Assembly (NCBI RefSeq): GCF_013001275.1
Contig: NZ_JABDMV010000127.1
Location: forward strand, 1-39,474
Source of the DNA: Flaviramulus sp.
GTDB lineage: Bacteria; Bacteroidota; Bacteroidia; Flavobacteriales; Flavobacteriaceae
DNA length: 39,474 nt
Direction of reading: 5' to 3'
Shown one piece after another: positions 1 through 9,267 of this stretch. Numbering within the stretch: position 1 is the stretch's first letter; each line of letters starts with the position of its first letter. The notes below the pieces were generated by a model. That model ran no database searches and was not told the origin of the DNA. It was given only the letters and a program-made list of their open reading frames with translations. The position numbers and the translations under genes were made by a program.

Positions 1-2694
1 GCTTTTAGCTAGTCTTAAAGCCTCTGCCATTGATGGGTACTCATTATCGTCATATGCATCATCATCACTATAAGAAAACAAATACTTCCCCAATGTATTA
101 TTAAATGAGATTGCAAAACTTACAAAAATTTGCCTTGTAGTCGTGATTAAACTTATTGCTCCCGCTTGCTTATTCCAATAGGTGAATTCGCCAGCGGTTT
201 CCCTAAAAGGGTTATCAAATCTTGTAAACTCACACGTTACTGTTACAAAGCAATTAAGTTTACAGTAATTACGAAACCCATTAACATCTGGTTTTAATAA
301 AATACGCTCTTCAGCTAAACCGTCTTCACCACCATGCCCAAAATAATTTACGACTAAAGCGCCATTATCAACCGCATTTACAATTTCGGTTGTTACCGCA
401 GGATACCTATCGCCCCCGGCCGAAGACTCTTGTTGAAAAGCATCCGAATGAATTTTAACAACATTCATAAAAGGTTTTTCCTGTGTTACTAAATTCCCAA
501 CATTATCGGTTGTTTCTTGTAACAAGCCTTCCCACTCCTTATCAACATCATCAGATATAACTACAAATTTATTTCGCCAACTACCAAAGGCTTCTTTTAC
601 ATAATAAGATTCTATCTTATCAACCATTTCTTTGGCTCTCTGTGGTGTATCGGCTAAAATTCTGCCTACAGCAATATCCAGTCTATCACTTGTTGCCATT
701 GTACCTTCATTGGCATCCATCATTCCATAAAAATCGTCAGATACATATGATGTTGTTAAATTAAAACTATTATAAGAGTACCAAGAAGGAACTATATTTG
801 TGTTGTTGGGGATCCTATCCTTATAGTCAAAAGAACCATCACCAAATAAACACACATATTTTAATCTATTCTCTGGTGCACTTGCATTATCATATACATA
901 TTTCACTAAGTTTCTAATAGCACCTATATCTTGATTACCAGTACTAAACTCATTATAAATTTCATTTAAGCCGACAACCTTTACATTTAAGTTGTATTGA
1001 GCTCTGTTAATTTGAGCTAATCGTTCTGCTTGTGCAAACGTATTATTTGGAGTAACAATAACATAATCTATATCTTGAAATACCCCTTGATTATTCAAAA
1101 AAATGGTGCCTTTTATATTTTGATTCTTGACAACAGTTTTTGAATCTAATTTTGGCTCAAAAAAGTCTAGAGTTGTAACCGCTAAATATGTTTTTAAACT
1201 ACCTAATGTTGCTGTAAAACTAAGATTCGCATTTTCTTCGGAGTTTATAAAATTTGTAACATTATAAATATCTGTAACATCCCATATTTCGGAAATATTT
1301 GAAGCATTTGAAATATTATATTCCCCAATTCCCGATGCCGACGAAACTACACTATTTTCAAATTGAAATTGATTATCATTAAAATTTAAATTCCTTATTG
1401 CTTTTATGGATATATAATCTAAATACCCTAACGTACTTGGGTTTCCTAAGTTATCGAAATTTAAACCAACAGAAATATTAGAAGAATTTACATTTACATT
1501 TCCAGAATAAGTTGCTCCACTTGCCAAAGTTGGAGATGAAACTCCAGTCATAGATAAGGTTGTAATATCTTGGTTATTCACTGATACTTGCATCGCACTA
1601 TTTGATGAAGATGCGGCCGCAACCACAACTGTTAAATCAATAGGTTCGCTAACTACTAAATCCGGAAAATTAAAATCAAAATTTTTATTATTATCTACAT
1701 CAAATCTATCACCAAACCATCGCCTCCCTAATGACAATAAATTATACTTATCTATTTCATGAAATTGATAATCTTCAAAAGTATCAATAACCATATCTAC
1801 AGATCCACTAGGTTGTGAAAAGGATTGGATTCGTTTACCATTAGCAGAACTTACGTTTATGTAATAGTATGTCTTATCTGTATAGCAGTTAATATTAGTT
1901 TTACTTTCAGCATTAAATCCCTTAGGCCCGATTGCATAAAATAAAATGTAATCGTCATTATCAAAAACACCATCTTCTTCACCAATAAATTTTATAGCAT
2001 TTTCGGGAACATCAAAAGGATATGGTTCTGAATTTGAATATGGGATTGCTCTACCACCATGCCCAAATAATTTAATTGTTCGTGGATCTACCGAATTTAC
2101 ATTTACACCCAATCGTTCTAAAAAAGATTTAGACAATTTAAATACGCCAGTAGTATCTAAATAAAATCTGAACCATTCTCCCGAACTTAAAACAGAGTTA
2201 GAAATAATTTTAGAATTAACAAATTTCTGTTTAGTAAAAACATTTTTATTTGTTGTTGCGCCATTTTTATAATTAATTTGAAAAGAAGTCACTTTTTTAA
2301 AGCCTCCATTTTTATTTTTTATAATAGGCGATAATTGAAAATATGCAAAAAATTTATTTCTGGCAATGGAATTTTTTAAACTAAACTCCAATTTATTAGG
2401 GATCTTATTTAACTCCAGATCTTTCAGTTCCGATTTAGATATTGATTGATAAATAACATTGGTTATTGAAACTGAAGATTCATTAACTAATTCTTTTGTT
2501 TCCCATTGATCAACAAATAATAATCCATTTTCAAAATTATAAGTAAAATGCTCTTTATTAAAAGATGGAATTTCAATTGTAAAGTTTCCTCCAGAAAGTT
2601 TTTGAGAATCTCCCCACGAAATAGTGTACTTTTTTTGTTGTGCAGATAAAACTGTCGAAAAAACCAACAGAATAATTAAAAATTTCTCTTTCAT
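1..2694 (-). CDS. porU: PorU, type IX secretion C-terminal signal peptidase (partial)
   Basis: The frame is open from an ATG at 2694 down to the window edge, giving 898 residues with the C-terminus missing. The first ~19 residues (MKEKFLIILLVFSTVLSAQ) form a Sec signal peptide. Near the end lie the two catalytic signatures of the gingipain-like C25 cysteine peptidase family: His787 in NYFGHGGEDG and Cys821 in VTCEFTRFDNP, 34 residues apart. PorU removes the C-terminal sorting domain from cargo that has crossed the outer membrane through the type IX system and helps attach it to the surface. The divergent neighbour is gldJ, the usual flavobacterial order, which supports the call. The beginning is intact; the end lies outside the window. 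Confidence 0.93.
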   Translation of the reverse strand, partial: MKEKFLIILLVFSTVLSAQQKKYTISWGDSQKLSGGNFTIEIPSFNKEHFTYNFENGLLFVDQWETKELVNESSVSITNVIYQSISKSELKDLELNKIPNKLEFSLKNSIARNKFFAYFQLSPIIKNKNGGFKKVTSFQINYKNGATTNKNVFTKQKFVNSKIISNSVLSSGEWFRFYLDTTGVFKLSKSFLERLGVNVNSVDPRTIKLFGHGGRAIPYSNSEPYPFDVPENAIKFIGEEDGVFDNDDYILFYAIGPKGFNAESKTNINCYTDKTYYYINVSSANGKRIQSFSQPSGSVDMVIDTFEDYQFHEIDKYNLLSLGRRWFGDRFDVDNNKNFDFNFPDLVVSEPIDLTVVVAAASSSNSAMQVSVNNQDITTLSMTGVSSPTLASGATYSGNVNVNSSNISVGLNFDNLGNPSTLGYLDYISIKAIRNLNFNDNQFQFENSVVSSASGIGEYNISNASNISEIWDVTDIYNVTNFINSEENANLSFTATLGSLKTYLAVTTLDFFEPKLDSKTVVKNQNIKGTIFLNNQGVFQDIDYVIVTPNNTFAQAERLAQINRAQYNLNVKVVGLNEIYNEFSTGNQDIGAIRNLVKYVYDNASAPENRLKYVCLFGDGSFDYKDRIPNNTNIVPSWYSYNSFNLTTSYVSDDFYGMMDANEGTMATSDRLDIAVGRILADTPQRAKEMVDKIESYYVKEAFGSWRNKFVVISDDVDKEWEGLLQETTDNVGNLVTQEKPFMNVVKIHSDAFQQESSAGGDRYPAVTTEIVNAVDNGALVVNYFGHGGEDGLAEERILLKPDVNGFRNYCKLNCFVTVTCEFTRFDNPFRETAGEFTYWNKQAGAISLITTTRQIFVSFAISFNNTLGKYLFSYSDDDAYDDNEYPSMAEALRLAKS

Positions 2695-2757
2695 CACTAA
2701 AATAACGTCATTAATGCCCTGTTATTATTAAAAAAATAACAATTTTAAAAACTGTTT

Positions 2758-2765
2758 CAAAAATA
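2758..2765 (-). promoter_or_regulatory. Candidate -7 element for porU
   Basis: The minus strand reads TATTTTTG, a full match to the Bacteroidota -7 consensus TAnnTTTG, about 64 bases before the porU start. I see no good TTG at the expected -33 distance, and the DNA is very AT-rich, so this is weak. Confidence 0.3.
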
Positions 2766-2894
2766 CAATAATAAATTAGTAAAACACACGTTAATACAAG
2801 ACAAAACAGTGGTAAAAATTATCAAAATCATCGGTGTATGGTTACAAAAATAGGGTGAAATACACATTTTTTTGGTTAAAATGCATAAAATAGC

Positions 2895-2923
2895 TTGCGT
2901 TATACGGTTTAATTCTTATATTG
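2895..2923 (+). promoter_or_regulatory. Candidate promoter for gldJ
   Basis: TTG at 2895-2897 is followed 19 bases later by TATATTG at 2917-2923, close to the Bacteroidota pattern TTG-N(17-23)-TAnnTTTG but one T short. It ends 34 bases before the gldJ start, a suitable distance. This is a pattern match only. Confidence 0.35.
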
Positions 2924-2957
2924 CAGCACCAAAAATATTATTAGCTTACTTAAAAGT

Positions 2958-4649
2958 ATGGATATGAAAAAAGTATTAGCATTCAAGATTTTGTTAGTAT
3001 TGGGGCTATCAGTAGCCTTTACTAGTTGTAAAAAATCTTCGAGTTCGAAAAATAGCTCCCGAGCTACAGGATGGAATATTAACTCTAAAGATGGTGGTTT
3101 TCAATACAACAGCGACTTCAAAGAGCAGGAAACTTCTCCAGGGTTAGTATTTATTGAAGGTGGAACCTTTACTAAAGGCCGTGTTCAAGATGATGTAATG
3201 CACGATTGGAACAACACTCCCAATCAGCAACACGTTCAATCTTTTTATATGGACGAAACTGAAGTTACTAACGCCATGTATATGGAGTATCTGGATTGGA
3301 TTAAACGTGTTTATCCACCTTCGGATGAAAACTTCAGAGCCATTTATCATGGTGCTTTACCAGATACTTTAGTTTGGAGAAACCGTTTAGGATTTAATGA
3401 AGTAATGACAGAAAATTATTTACGTCACCCAGGTTACGGCGAGTACCCTGTTGTTGGTGTAAGTTGGATTCAAGCAGTTGAATTTGCTAACTGGCGTTCA
3501 GACCGTGTTAATGAATATAATTTAGAAAAAGCAGGTTACTTAAAGCGTGATGCTAAAATACTTGATGTTTCTTCTGATCAAAACTTTAATACAGACACTT
3601 ACATTAATGCTCCTACTTTAACTTATGGAGGAAATGAAGAAATTATAAATCCAGATGGACGTGCAAAAAGAAATGTAAGAACCGATGCCGATGGTAACGA
3701 AACTAACATTTATGCAACGCGCGAAACTGGAATTATTACACCAAAATACAGACTCCCAACTGAAACGGAATGGGAATATGCTGCATTAGGCTTAACTGAA
3801 GTTAGAAGTTTTAACTTGTATCGCGGACGTAAAAAATATCCGTGGGATGGGCAATATACACGCTCAGGGAAACGTAAAACGCGTGGAGACCAAAAAGCCA
3901 ACTTTAAACAAGGAAAAGGTGATTATGGTGGAATTGCAGGATGGTCTGATGATGGTGCTGACATTACAAATGCTGTAAGATCATATGAACCTAACGATTA
4001 TGGTTTATACGATATGGCAGGAAATGTTGCCGAGTGGGTAGCTGATGTTTACAGACCTATTGTAGATGATGAGTTTAATGATTTCAACTACTATCGTGGT
4101 AATGTTTATACAAAAAATGCGCTAAACGAAGATGGTTCTGTGAAAATAGTAACTGTTGATGATATTGTTTATGATACGTTGTCTAACGGAAAAGTAGTAG
4201 CTAGAAATTTACCTGGTGAAATATTACAAGTTCCTGTAGACGAGAATGAAACATACTTAAGGTCGAATTTTGATAAAAGCAATGAAATTAACTTTAGAGA
4301 TGGTGATAAACGATCTTCTCGATATTATGAGAGCTTTAATGATGATGAAAACGATGGTGAAAATAAAAGCACTACAGGTAAAATGTATAATTCACCTAAA
4401 CACAACACTACCAGAGATGAATCAGGTAAAATTGTAAGAGAGTATGATAAAGGAAATGATAGAACGTCTTTAATAAACGATGAAGTTAGAGTTTATAAAG
4501 GTGGTTCTTGGAAAGACAGAGAGTATTGGTTAGACCCTGCTCAGCGTCGTTATTTCCCTCAAGATATGGCTACCGATTACATAGGGTTTAGATGCGCTAT
4601 GTCTCGTGTAGGATCTAAGAGCAAATCAAAAAACAAAACTAAAAGCTAA
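2958..4649 (+). CDS. gldJ: GldJ, gliding motility lipoprotein with FGE-sulfatase fold
   Basis: 563 residues with a lipoprotein signal ending in the lipobox FTSC (Cys24), so it should be anchored in a membrane. The rest follows the formylglycine-generating-enzyme (SUMF1) fold: GGTFTKG, DETEVTNAMYMEYL, VVGVSWIQAVEFANWRS, RLPTETEWEYAA, GNVAEW near residue 355, KGGSW near 514 and a closing GFRCAM. In flavobacteria GldJ is required for gliding and for stability of the type IX motor component GldK, and is not thought to be an enzyme. About 150 hydrophilic, acidic residues separate GNVAEW from KGGSW, far more than in ordinary FGE domains. The start could also be the second ATG two codons on. The neighbours porU (divergent) and murF (downstream) are typical. 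Confidence 0.95.
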   Translation: MDMKKVLAFKILLVLGLSVAFTSCKKSSSSKNSSRATGWNINSKDGGFQYNSDFKEQETSPGLVFIEGGTFTKGRVQDDVMHDWNNTPNQQHVQSFYMDETEVTNAMYMEYLDWIKRVYPPSDENFRAIYHGALPDTLVWRNRLGFNEVMTENYLRHPGYGEYPVVGVSWIQAVEFANWRSDRVNEYNLEKAGYLKRDAKILDVSSDQNFNTDTYINAPTLTYGGNEEIINPDGRAKRNVRTDADGNETNIYATRETGIITPKYRLPTETEWEYAALGLTEVRSFNLYRGRKKYPWDGQYTRSGKRKTRGDQKANFKQGKGDYGGIAGWSDDGADITNAVRSYEPNDYGLYDMAGNVAEWVADVYRPIVDDEFNDFNYYRGNVYTKNALNEDGSVKIVTVDDIVYDTLSNGKVVARNLPGEILQVPVDENETYLRSNFDKSNEINFRDGDKRSSRYYESFNDDENDGENKSTTGKMYNSPKHNTTRDESGKIVREYDKGNDRTSLINDEVRVYKGGSWKDREYWLDPAQRRYFPQDMATDYIGFRCAMSRVGSKSKSKNKTKS

Positions 4650-4670
4650 TCAAGTTTTTAAATAATAATT

Positions 4671-4702
4671 AAAAAAGTCCTAGCATTTGTTAGGACTTTT
4701 TT
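4671..4702 (+). terminator. Intrinsic terminator after gldJ
   Basis: A perfect 12-bp stem (AAAAAAGTCCTA / TAGGACTTTTTT) around the 8-base loop GCATTTGT, ending in six Ts. It lies 21 bases after the gldJ stop and separates gldJ from murF. Confidence 0.85.
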
Positions 4703-4738
4703 AATACATTTAATTTTCAAAACAAAACATCCTTTATA

Positions 4739-6019
4739 TTGAAAATAGAAGCGTTACATAAATTGTTTTTAGAATCTAATTCGGTCTGTACCGATACAAG
4801 AAAACTTGAGCAAAATGATATGTTTTTCGCTTTAAAAGGCGACAATTTTGACGGAAATACCTATGCCAAAAACGCACTAAAACTAGGTGCCAAACATGCT
4901 ATTATTGATGACCCTGAATACCATCTAGAAACCAAGACAATTTTAGTTAACGATGTACTTGAAACACTACAAGAGCTCGCAACCTATCATAGAAATTTTC
5001 TTAAAATACCAATTATCGCACTTACAGGAAGTAATGGAAAAACCACTACCAAAGAACTAATTAATGCTGTATTATCTAAAAAATTTAAAACCACGGCAAC
5101 TTTTGGTAATTTAAATAATCATATTGGTGTTCCGCTAACATTACTTTCTATGGATACTGATACCGAAATTGGAATTGTAGAAATGGGCGCCAATCATCAA
5201 AAAGAAATTGCTTTTTTGTGCGATATTGCACAACCAGATTATGGATATATTACCAATTTTGGTAAAGCACATTTAGAAGGATTTGGTGGTGTAAAAGGTG
5301 TCATAAAAGGAAAAAGTGAACTTTATGATTATTTAAAAGCCAATAATAATATCATCTTTATAAATACTAATGACCCTATACAAGTTAAAAAAACAAAAAA
5401 GGCAAATATTTTTACTTTTGGTAATACTGTTCTGGGAACCGATGTTTCTATAAATTTTGTCGAAGCACAACCGTTTGTGTCTTGTGTTTACAAAAATTTA
5501 ATAATTCAAAGTCAACTTATTGGTGAATATAATTTTAATAATATTTCTGCAGCTATAACTATTGGTAGCTATTTTAAGATTGAGCCAAACGATATAAAAA
5601 TTGCTATTAAAAACTATGTGCCTAAAAACAATCGGTCTCAAATTATAAATAAAGGCACAAATAAAATTATTTTAGATGCCTACAATGCCAACCCATCAAG
5701 TATGCGTGCGGCATTAGTGAGTTTTGAAAAGCAATCAGGCCATAAAATAGCTATCCTAGGCGACATGTTTGAACTTGGTAAGGAAGCTAAAACAGAACAT
5801 CAAACAGTTGCTGATTTGGCACTATCAATGAATATTGACAATGTGATTTTTGTAGGCGAAAACTTTTTTCAATCCAAAATTAATTGGGATAAAGCTTCTA
5901 AATATAAAACCTTTGAAGATTTAAAGACCCTTTCTGATGTCTCTGAAATTCAGAACACAACCCTTTTAATAAAGGGCTCTAGAGGGATGGCTTTAGAGCG
6001 GACGTTAGATGTTTTATAA
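4739..6019 (+). CDS. murF: MurF, UDP-MurNAc-tripeptide:D-Ala-D-Ala ligase
   Basis: 426 residues. MurF catalyses the last cytoplasmic step of peptidoglycan precursor synthesis, ATP-dependent addition of D-Ala-D-Ala to UDP-MurNAc-tripeptide. Visible are the N-terminal substrate domain with TDTRKLEQNDMFFALKG, the ATP-binding loop GSNGKTT (residues 97-103), the central-domain motif EMGANHQKEI, and the C-terminal domain beginning around LDAYNANPSSMRAAL. The start is TTG at 4739; the following KIEALHKLF fits the usual N-terminus of the family and no nearby ATG does better. It lies just behind the gldJ terminator, so it should have its own promoter; TACATTTA at 4704-4711 is one base off the -7 consensus. 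Confidence 0.95.
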   Translation: MKIEALHKLFLESNSVCTDTRKLEQNDMFFALKGDNFDGNTYAKNALKLGAKHAIIDDPEYHLETKTILVNDVLETLQELATYHRNFLKIPIIALTGSNGKTTTKELINAVLSKKFKTTATFGNLNNHIGVPLTLLSMDTDTEIGIVEMGANHQKEIAFLCDIAQPDYGYITNFGKAHLEGFGGVKGVIKGKSELYDYLKANNNIIFINTNDPIQVKKTKKANIFTFGNTVLGTDVSINFVEAQPFVSCVYKNLIIQSQLIGEYNFNNISAAITIGSYFKIEPNDIKIAIKNYVPKNNRSQIINKGTNKIILDAYNANPSSMRAALVSFEKQSGHKIAILGDMFELGKEAKTEHQTVADLALSMNIDNVIFVGENFFQSKINWDKASKYKTFEDLKTLSDVSEIQNTTLLIKGSRGMALERTLDVL

Positions 6020-6024
6020 ATTAA

Positions 6025-6058
6025 AAAGTGTCCGTTTAAATCATTAAACAGACACTTT
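6025..6058. terminator. Hairpin between convergent murF and LuxR-type gene
   Basis: AAAGTGTC / GACACTTT and GTTTAA / TTAAAC form a stem interrupted by one C-A mismatch, with a 4-base loop. It lies between two genes that converge. Read on the minus strand the stem is followed by a short T-run, so it may serve both directions; the plus-strand tail is A-rich. Confidence 0.55.
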
Positions 6059-6129
6059 AAAAATAATTCTCCCTAAGAACTAATTAATAGCAATGTAAAG
6101 TTGCGATTAAAAAATTGGTTTTGCAATAC

Positions 6130-6900
6130 TCAAATTGAGTAATTATTTAATTTCATCATTCCTATTAACTCTCCCGTAGAAGAAATATTTAGCTTTTTCA
6201 AAATATTTCTACGATGTGTATCAACGGTGTTCGGGCTAATATTAAGTTTTTCCGCTATTTGCTTACTCTTATAATTTAAGACTAAAAGTCTTATAATATC
6301 CCTCTCTCTATTAGTTATGCCTTCTGATAACAAATTTTGAGTGAAGTTCTTATAAAATAATGTTTCATATTCATTATTCTTGTTTAACATTTTAGCACTC
6401 GCCGATATTTGCATTTTAATTTCGGGTGAAAGCACCGTGTAATGCGCAAGACCTATAATAGGTTTATTATCACTGTCAAACTCTAATGGTGTTGTGTTTT
6501 GAATGATATTCACATACTCATCTTTTGAGTTTTTAAGGCGGAAATTCCATGTGTAGCTCATTTTCCCTCTATTTTCTACTTCAATATTATTTAAAGTAAA
6601 ACTCATTAATTCATTTAAAGCTAATAACCATTTCTCTAAATCATCAGGATGCATTCTACCCCAAAAATATCTCATCCCTCCTGCTTTTAAATCATTTTTA
6701 TTTAATCCAAGGCAGGCTGTCATATTTTTACTTATATATTCGAAGGATAACTTTTGAGTGTTTGTTACACAGAAAAACGTGGAACTATAAGGTAAATAGG
6801 CATCTAACTCTATTATTTTTTCAATATGCTTTTCAAGTGAAGGATTATCATGCGATTTGAAAATTTCTTTATATAAATTTCTAATGCTAATAGTATTCAT
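6130..6900 (-). CDS. PAS-like / LuxR-type DNA-binding regulator
   Basis: 256 residues. The C-terminal ~60 residues are a LuxR/GerE helix-turn-helix: LTNRERDIIRLL-like start (GITNRERDIIRLL), then SKQIAEKLNISPNTVDTHRRN and ILKKLNISS. The N-terminal part (about 40-160) resembles a PAS sensor fold, with FFCVTNTQKLSFEYISKNM and FWGRMHPDDLEKW. There is no phospho-receiver domain and no histidine kinase beside it, so the signal, if any, probably acts directly on the PAS part. It is a single-gene unit with the murF hairpin at its 3' end. Target genes cannot be deduced from the sequence. Small LuxR proteins with PAS-like N-termini are common in flavobacteria. Confidence 0.8.
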   Translation of the reverse strand: MNTISIRNLYKEIFKSHDNPSLEKHIEKIIELDAYLPYSSTFFCVTNTQKLSFEYISKNMTACLGLNKNDLKAGGMRYFWGRMHPDDLEKWLLALNELMSFTLNNIEVENRGKMSYTWNFRLKNSKDEYVNIIQNTTPLEFDSDNKPIIGLAHYTVLSPEIKMQISASAKMLNKNNEYETLFYKNFTQNLLSEGITNRERDIIRLLVLNYKSKQIAEKLNISPNTVDTHRRNILKKLNISSTGELIGMMKLNNYSI

Positions 6901-6973
6901 AAATAAAAATTTTACTTAAAAATAAGAAAAATAACACAAGTAAATATATTTAAAAGAACTCATTTTAAGGCAT

Positions 6974-7005
6974 AAAAAAAACCTGATAATAAATTATCAG
7001 GTTTT
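6974..7005 (-). terminator. Intrinsic terminator of tRNA-Val
   Basis: A perfect 12-bp stem (AAAACCTGATAA / TTATCAGGTTTT) with a 4-base loop. On the minus strand it runs into eight Ts. It lies 7 bases after the 3' end of the tRNA. Confidence 0.85.
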
Positions 7006-7012
7006 GAACTTG

Positions 7013-7087
7013 TGGGCGCAGAGGGATTCGAACCCCCGACCCCTTGGGTGTAAACCAAGTGCTCTGAACCAACTGAGCTATGCGCCC
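7013..7087 (-). tRNA. tRNA-Val (anticodon TAC)
   Basis: The minus strand folds as a complete cloverleaf of 75 bases: acceptor GGGCGCA / TGCGCCC, D-arm with AGCTCAGTTGGT, anticodon stem CTTGG / CCAAG around the loop TTTACAC (anticodon TAC, reading GUA), and T-arm GTTCGAATCCC. The discriminator base is A and the CCA end is not encoded. It has its own upstream promoter and downstream terminator. Confidence 0.97.
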
Positions 7088-7101
7088 TCTAAATTGGACT
7101 G

Positions 7102-7130
7102 CAAATATAACCTAGTTTTTAATATTGCAA
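7102..7130 (-). promoter_or_regulatory. Promoter of tRNA-Val
   Basis: On the minus strand TTG (7130-7128) is followed 18 bases later by TATATTTG (7109-7102), an exact fit to the Bacteroidota pattern. The tRNA 5' end lies 14 bases further on, leaving a short leader. Confidence 0.65.
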
Positions 7131-7149
7131 AAACTTTTTCAATAAAAAA

Positions 7150-8367
7150 TTAAATAATTTCAGCTACCACAAAAGTACTGCCGCCAATAAAAATAAAATC
7201 ATTTAAACTAGCGTTGTTTAAAGCCTCTTTGTAAGCTTCATTAACCGATTTATACGCATTACCCACGCATCCATTTTTATTAAAAATTCGTTTCAATTCG
7301 TTTGCATCTAAACCACGTGGCAAATCTGGTTTACAAAAATAATATGTTGCTTTTTTTGGAAGCAAATCTACAATAGAACTTATGTCTTTATCATTTACAA
7401 CTCCAAAAACAATATGCAATGAAATAAATTTTTCTTTTGCTATTTGATTCATGACATATTCTAAGCCCTCACGGTTATGTCCCGTATCGCAAACTACTTT
7501 CGGGTTTTCTCGTAATATTTGCCATCGTCCCAATAACCCTGTGTTTGATATTACATTTAACAACCCTTTTTCGATACTACTATTTGAAATACTGTACCTT
7601 TTTTGCTTCATCTCATTGATAGTTTGCAAAACTGTTTTTATATTTTTTGATTGATAATTTCCAAGTAAATCACTTTTATAAGTTTTAGTGATTTTCTTAT
7701 CCGCAAATATAATTTTTGAATTATTCTTCGTAGCTAAATCTTTAAATACCTTCTCAGTTTCTGGTTGAGATTCACCAATTATAACTGGAATATTTGGTTT
7801 TATTATTCCTCCTTTTTCTTTAGCTATTGCCTCTAATGTATTCCCTAAAAATATTGTGTGATCTAGTCCTATATTGGTAATCACTGAAACTTCTGGCGTG
7901 ATGATATTTGTAGAATCTAACCGACCTCCCAAACCAACCTCAACAATAGCAATATCAACTTTTTGCTTTGAAAAATATTCGAAAGCCATTCCGACCGTCA
8001 TTTCAAAAAATGAAAGTTGATTACTTTCAAAAAATACTTTGTTGCGTTTTATAAAACCAATTACAAAATGTTTACTAACTTCTTTTCCGTTGATTTTTAT
8101 ACGTTCTCTAAAGTCCTTTAAATGTGGTGAGGTGTATAATCCAACTTTGTAACCAGCTTCTTGTAGAATGGATGCCAACATATGACTTGTAGAACCTTTA
8201 CCATTCGTTCCAGCTACATGAATAGAATTGAAATTTCTTTCAGGATAACCTAAGTTTTCTGATAATTTTAAAGTATTTGATAAATCTTTTTTATAAGCAG
8301 CTTTACCTTGTTTTTGATACATTGGTAGCTGAGAAAACATCCAATTAAGTGTATCTTGGTACGTCAT
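7150..8367 (-). CDS. folC: FolC, folylpolyglutamate / dihydrofolate synthase
   Basis: 405 residues from ATG at 8367 (MTYQDTLNWMF). The frame extends upstream, but only into the preceding gene, and this start sits two bases after that gene's stop. The protein joins glutamate to dihydropteroate and to folates using ATP. Visible are the Mur-ligase-type ATP loop GTNGKGS (53-59), the folate-binding YTSPHLKDFRERI, EVGLGGRLDSTN, NIGLDHTIFLG and a C-terminal domain with VCDTGHNREGL. It is the last gene of the TonB-ExbD-ExbB group, from which it is probably co-transcribed. FolC is usually bifunctional in bacteria; which activity dominates here cannot be read. Confidence 0.93.
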   Translation of the reverse strand: MTYQDTLNWMFSQLPMYQKQGKAAYKKDLSNTLKLSENLGYPERNFNSIHVAGTNGKGSTSHMLASILQEAGYKVGLYTSPHLKDFRERIKINGKEVSKHFVIGFIKRNKVFFESNQLSFFEMTVGMAFEYFSKQKVDIAIVEVGLGGRLDSTNIITPEVSVITNIGLDHTIFLGNTLEAIAKEKGGIIKPNIPVIIGESQPETEKVFKDLATKNNSKIIFADKKITKTYKSDLLGNYQSKNIKTVLQTINEMKQKRYSISNSSIEKGLLNVISNTGLLGRWQILRENPKVVCDTGHNREGLEYVMNQIAKEKFISLHIVFGVVNDKDISSIVDLLPKKATYYFCKPDLPRGLDANELKRIFNKNGCVGNAYKSVNEAYKEALNNASLNDFIFIGGSTFVVAEII

Positions 8368-8369
8368 TT

Positions 8370-9212
8370 TTATTGACCCAATTTGAAGTTTACTTTTACA
8401 AACCCAATTTGTTTTACTGGTGCTTTTGAATCTGCAGGCCATTTATGTGACAAGGCGATTTTTTTTGCTGGTTCTAATAAACACTGTGCCGTATTAGTAG
8501 TTCCTTTTACACCAGGAACTGCCTCAACAACATTTCCACTTTGGTTAACAATAATTTTTACAATTACCATCCCAGATTCATTACAATCTTGTTTTAATGT
8601 CCTATAAGTTGCGTTGCCTCTACCATTTAAACCATATCCAACTCCACCTGTCCCAGTGCCTTGTCCGCCAAAATAACTTGGTGCGTACGGATCGCCATCT
8701 AATTGACCTTTATCTCCAGCCCTATTATCGTTACCTTCACTTCCAGTTGTAGTTCCATCAGATTTACTCACACCTCCAATTAAGGCATCTAATTTTCTCT
8801 TTTTCTCTTCTTGGTCGCGTTGTTCTTTGGCTTTTCTATCGGCTTCCGCTTTTGCTTTCGCATCTGCAATTGCTTTTGCTTCGGCTTGTTTTTGCTTTTT
8901 TATTGCTATTTCTTCTGCATTATCGGCTGTTAAAACCTCTTCTTTTACTTCCAATGATGATGCTACTTCTGCTTTTGAAACTTCGGGCTGCGGTGGCTCG
9001 TTAATTTCTTGTGGAATAGACTTTACAGGTTCTTTTGGCTGAATGTTACCTTTACCAAAATCTGTATTTCCAAAATTTACAGCAACCCCATATTCTTCTG
9101 GTGGATCCATGTATTTTGTACCAACTACAAAAAGCAGCAATAATAAAATAACCGCTATTAACGCTGTTAATTTTGCTGAATTTTTTTCATGTTTGGTTTC
9201 TAAATACTTCAT
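8370..9212 (-). CDS. TonB-family energy transducer
   Basis: 280 residues. A short cytoplasmic start is followed by one membrane helix (about 16-34, LTALIAVILLLLLFVVGTKY), a long periplasmic stretch with PPQPE and a Lys/Ala/Glu-rich, probably coiled-coil segment (about 100-140), a glycine-rich region (~165-200) and a C-terminal domain of about 75 residues with GMVIVKIIVNQSGNVVEAVPG, as in TonB/TolA-like proteins. With the adjacent ExbD and ExbB it should carry proton-motive energy across the periplasm to outer-membrane transporters. The Ala/Lys-rich middle recalls TolA, so a Tol-like role in envelope stability is an alternative. The specific receptor is not encoded nearby. Confidence 0.85.
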   Translation of the reverse strand: MKYLETKHEKNSAKLTALIAVILLLLLFVVGTKYMDPPEEYGVAVNFGNTDFGKGNIQPKEPVKSIPQEINEPPQPEVSKAEVASSLEVKEEVLTADNAEEIAIKKQKQAEAKAIADAKAKAEADRKAKEQRDQEEKKRKLDALIGGVSKSDGTTTGSEGNDNRAGDKGQLDGDPYAPSYFGGQGTGTGGVGYGLNGRGNATYRTLKQDCNESGMVIVKIIVNQSGNVVEAVPGVKGTTNTAQCLLEPAKKIALSHKWPADSKAPVKQIGFVKVNFKLGQ

Positions 9213-9267
9213 ATTTTATGCTTCTTGATATATCCCAGGATAAAACCGGAATACTAAAAGTGCGATT

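Noticed and set aside
7150-8442. Longer FolC starting at 8442
   Set aside because: The extra 25 residues come from reading the end of the tonB-like gene in another frame. MTYQDTLNW at 8367 is a normal start.
8827-9042. Plus-strand frame opposite the tonB-like gene
   Set aside because: Low-complexity Ala/Phe/Ser translation is the mirror of the Lys/Ala-rich coiled-coil segment; no start context.
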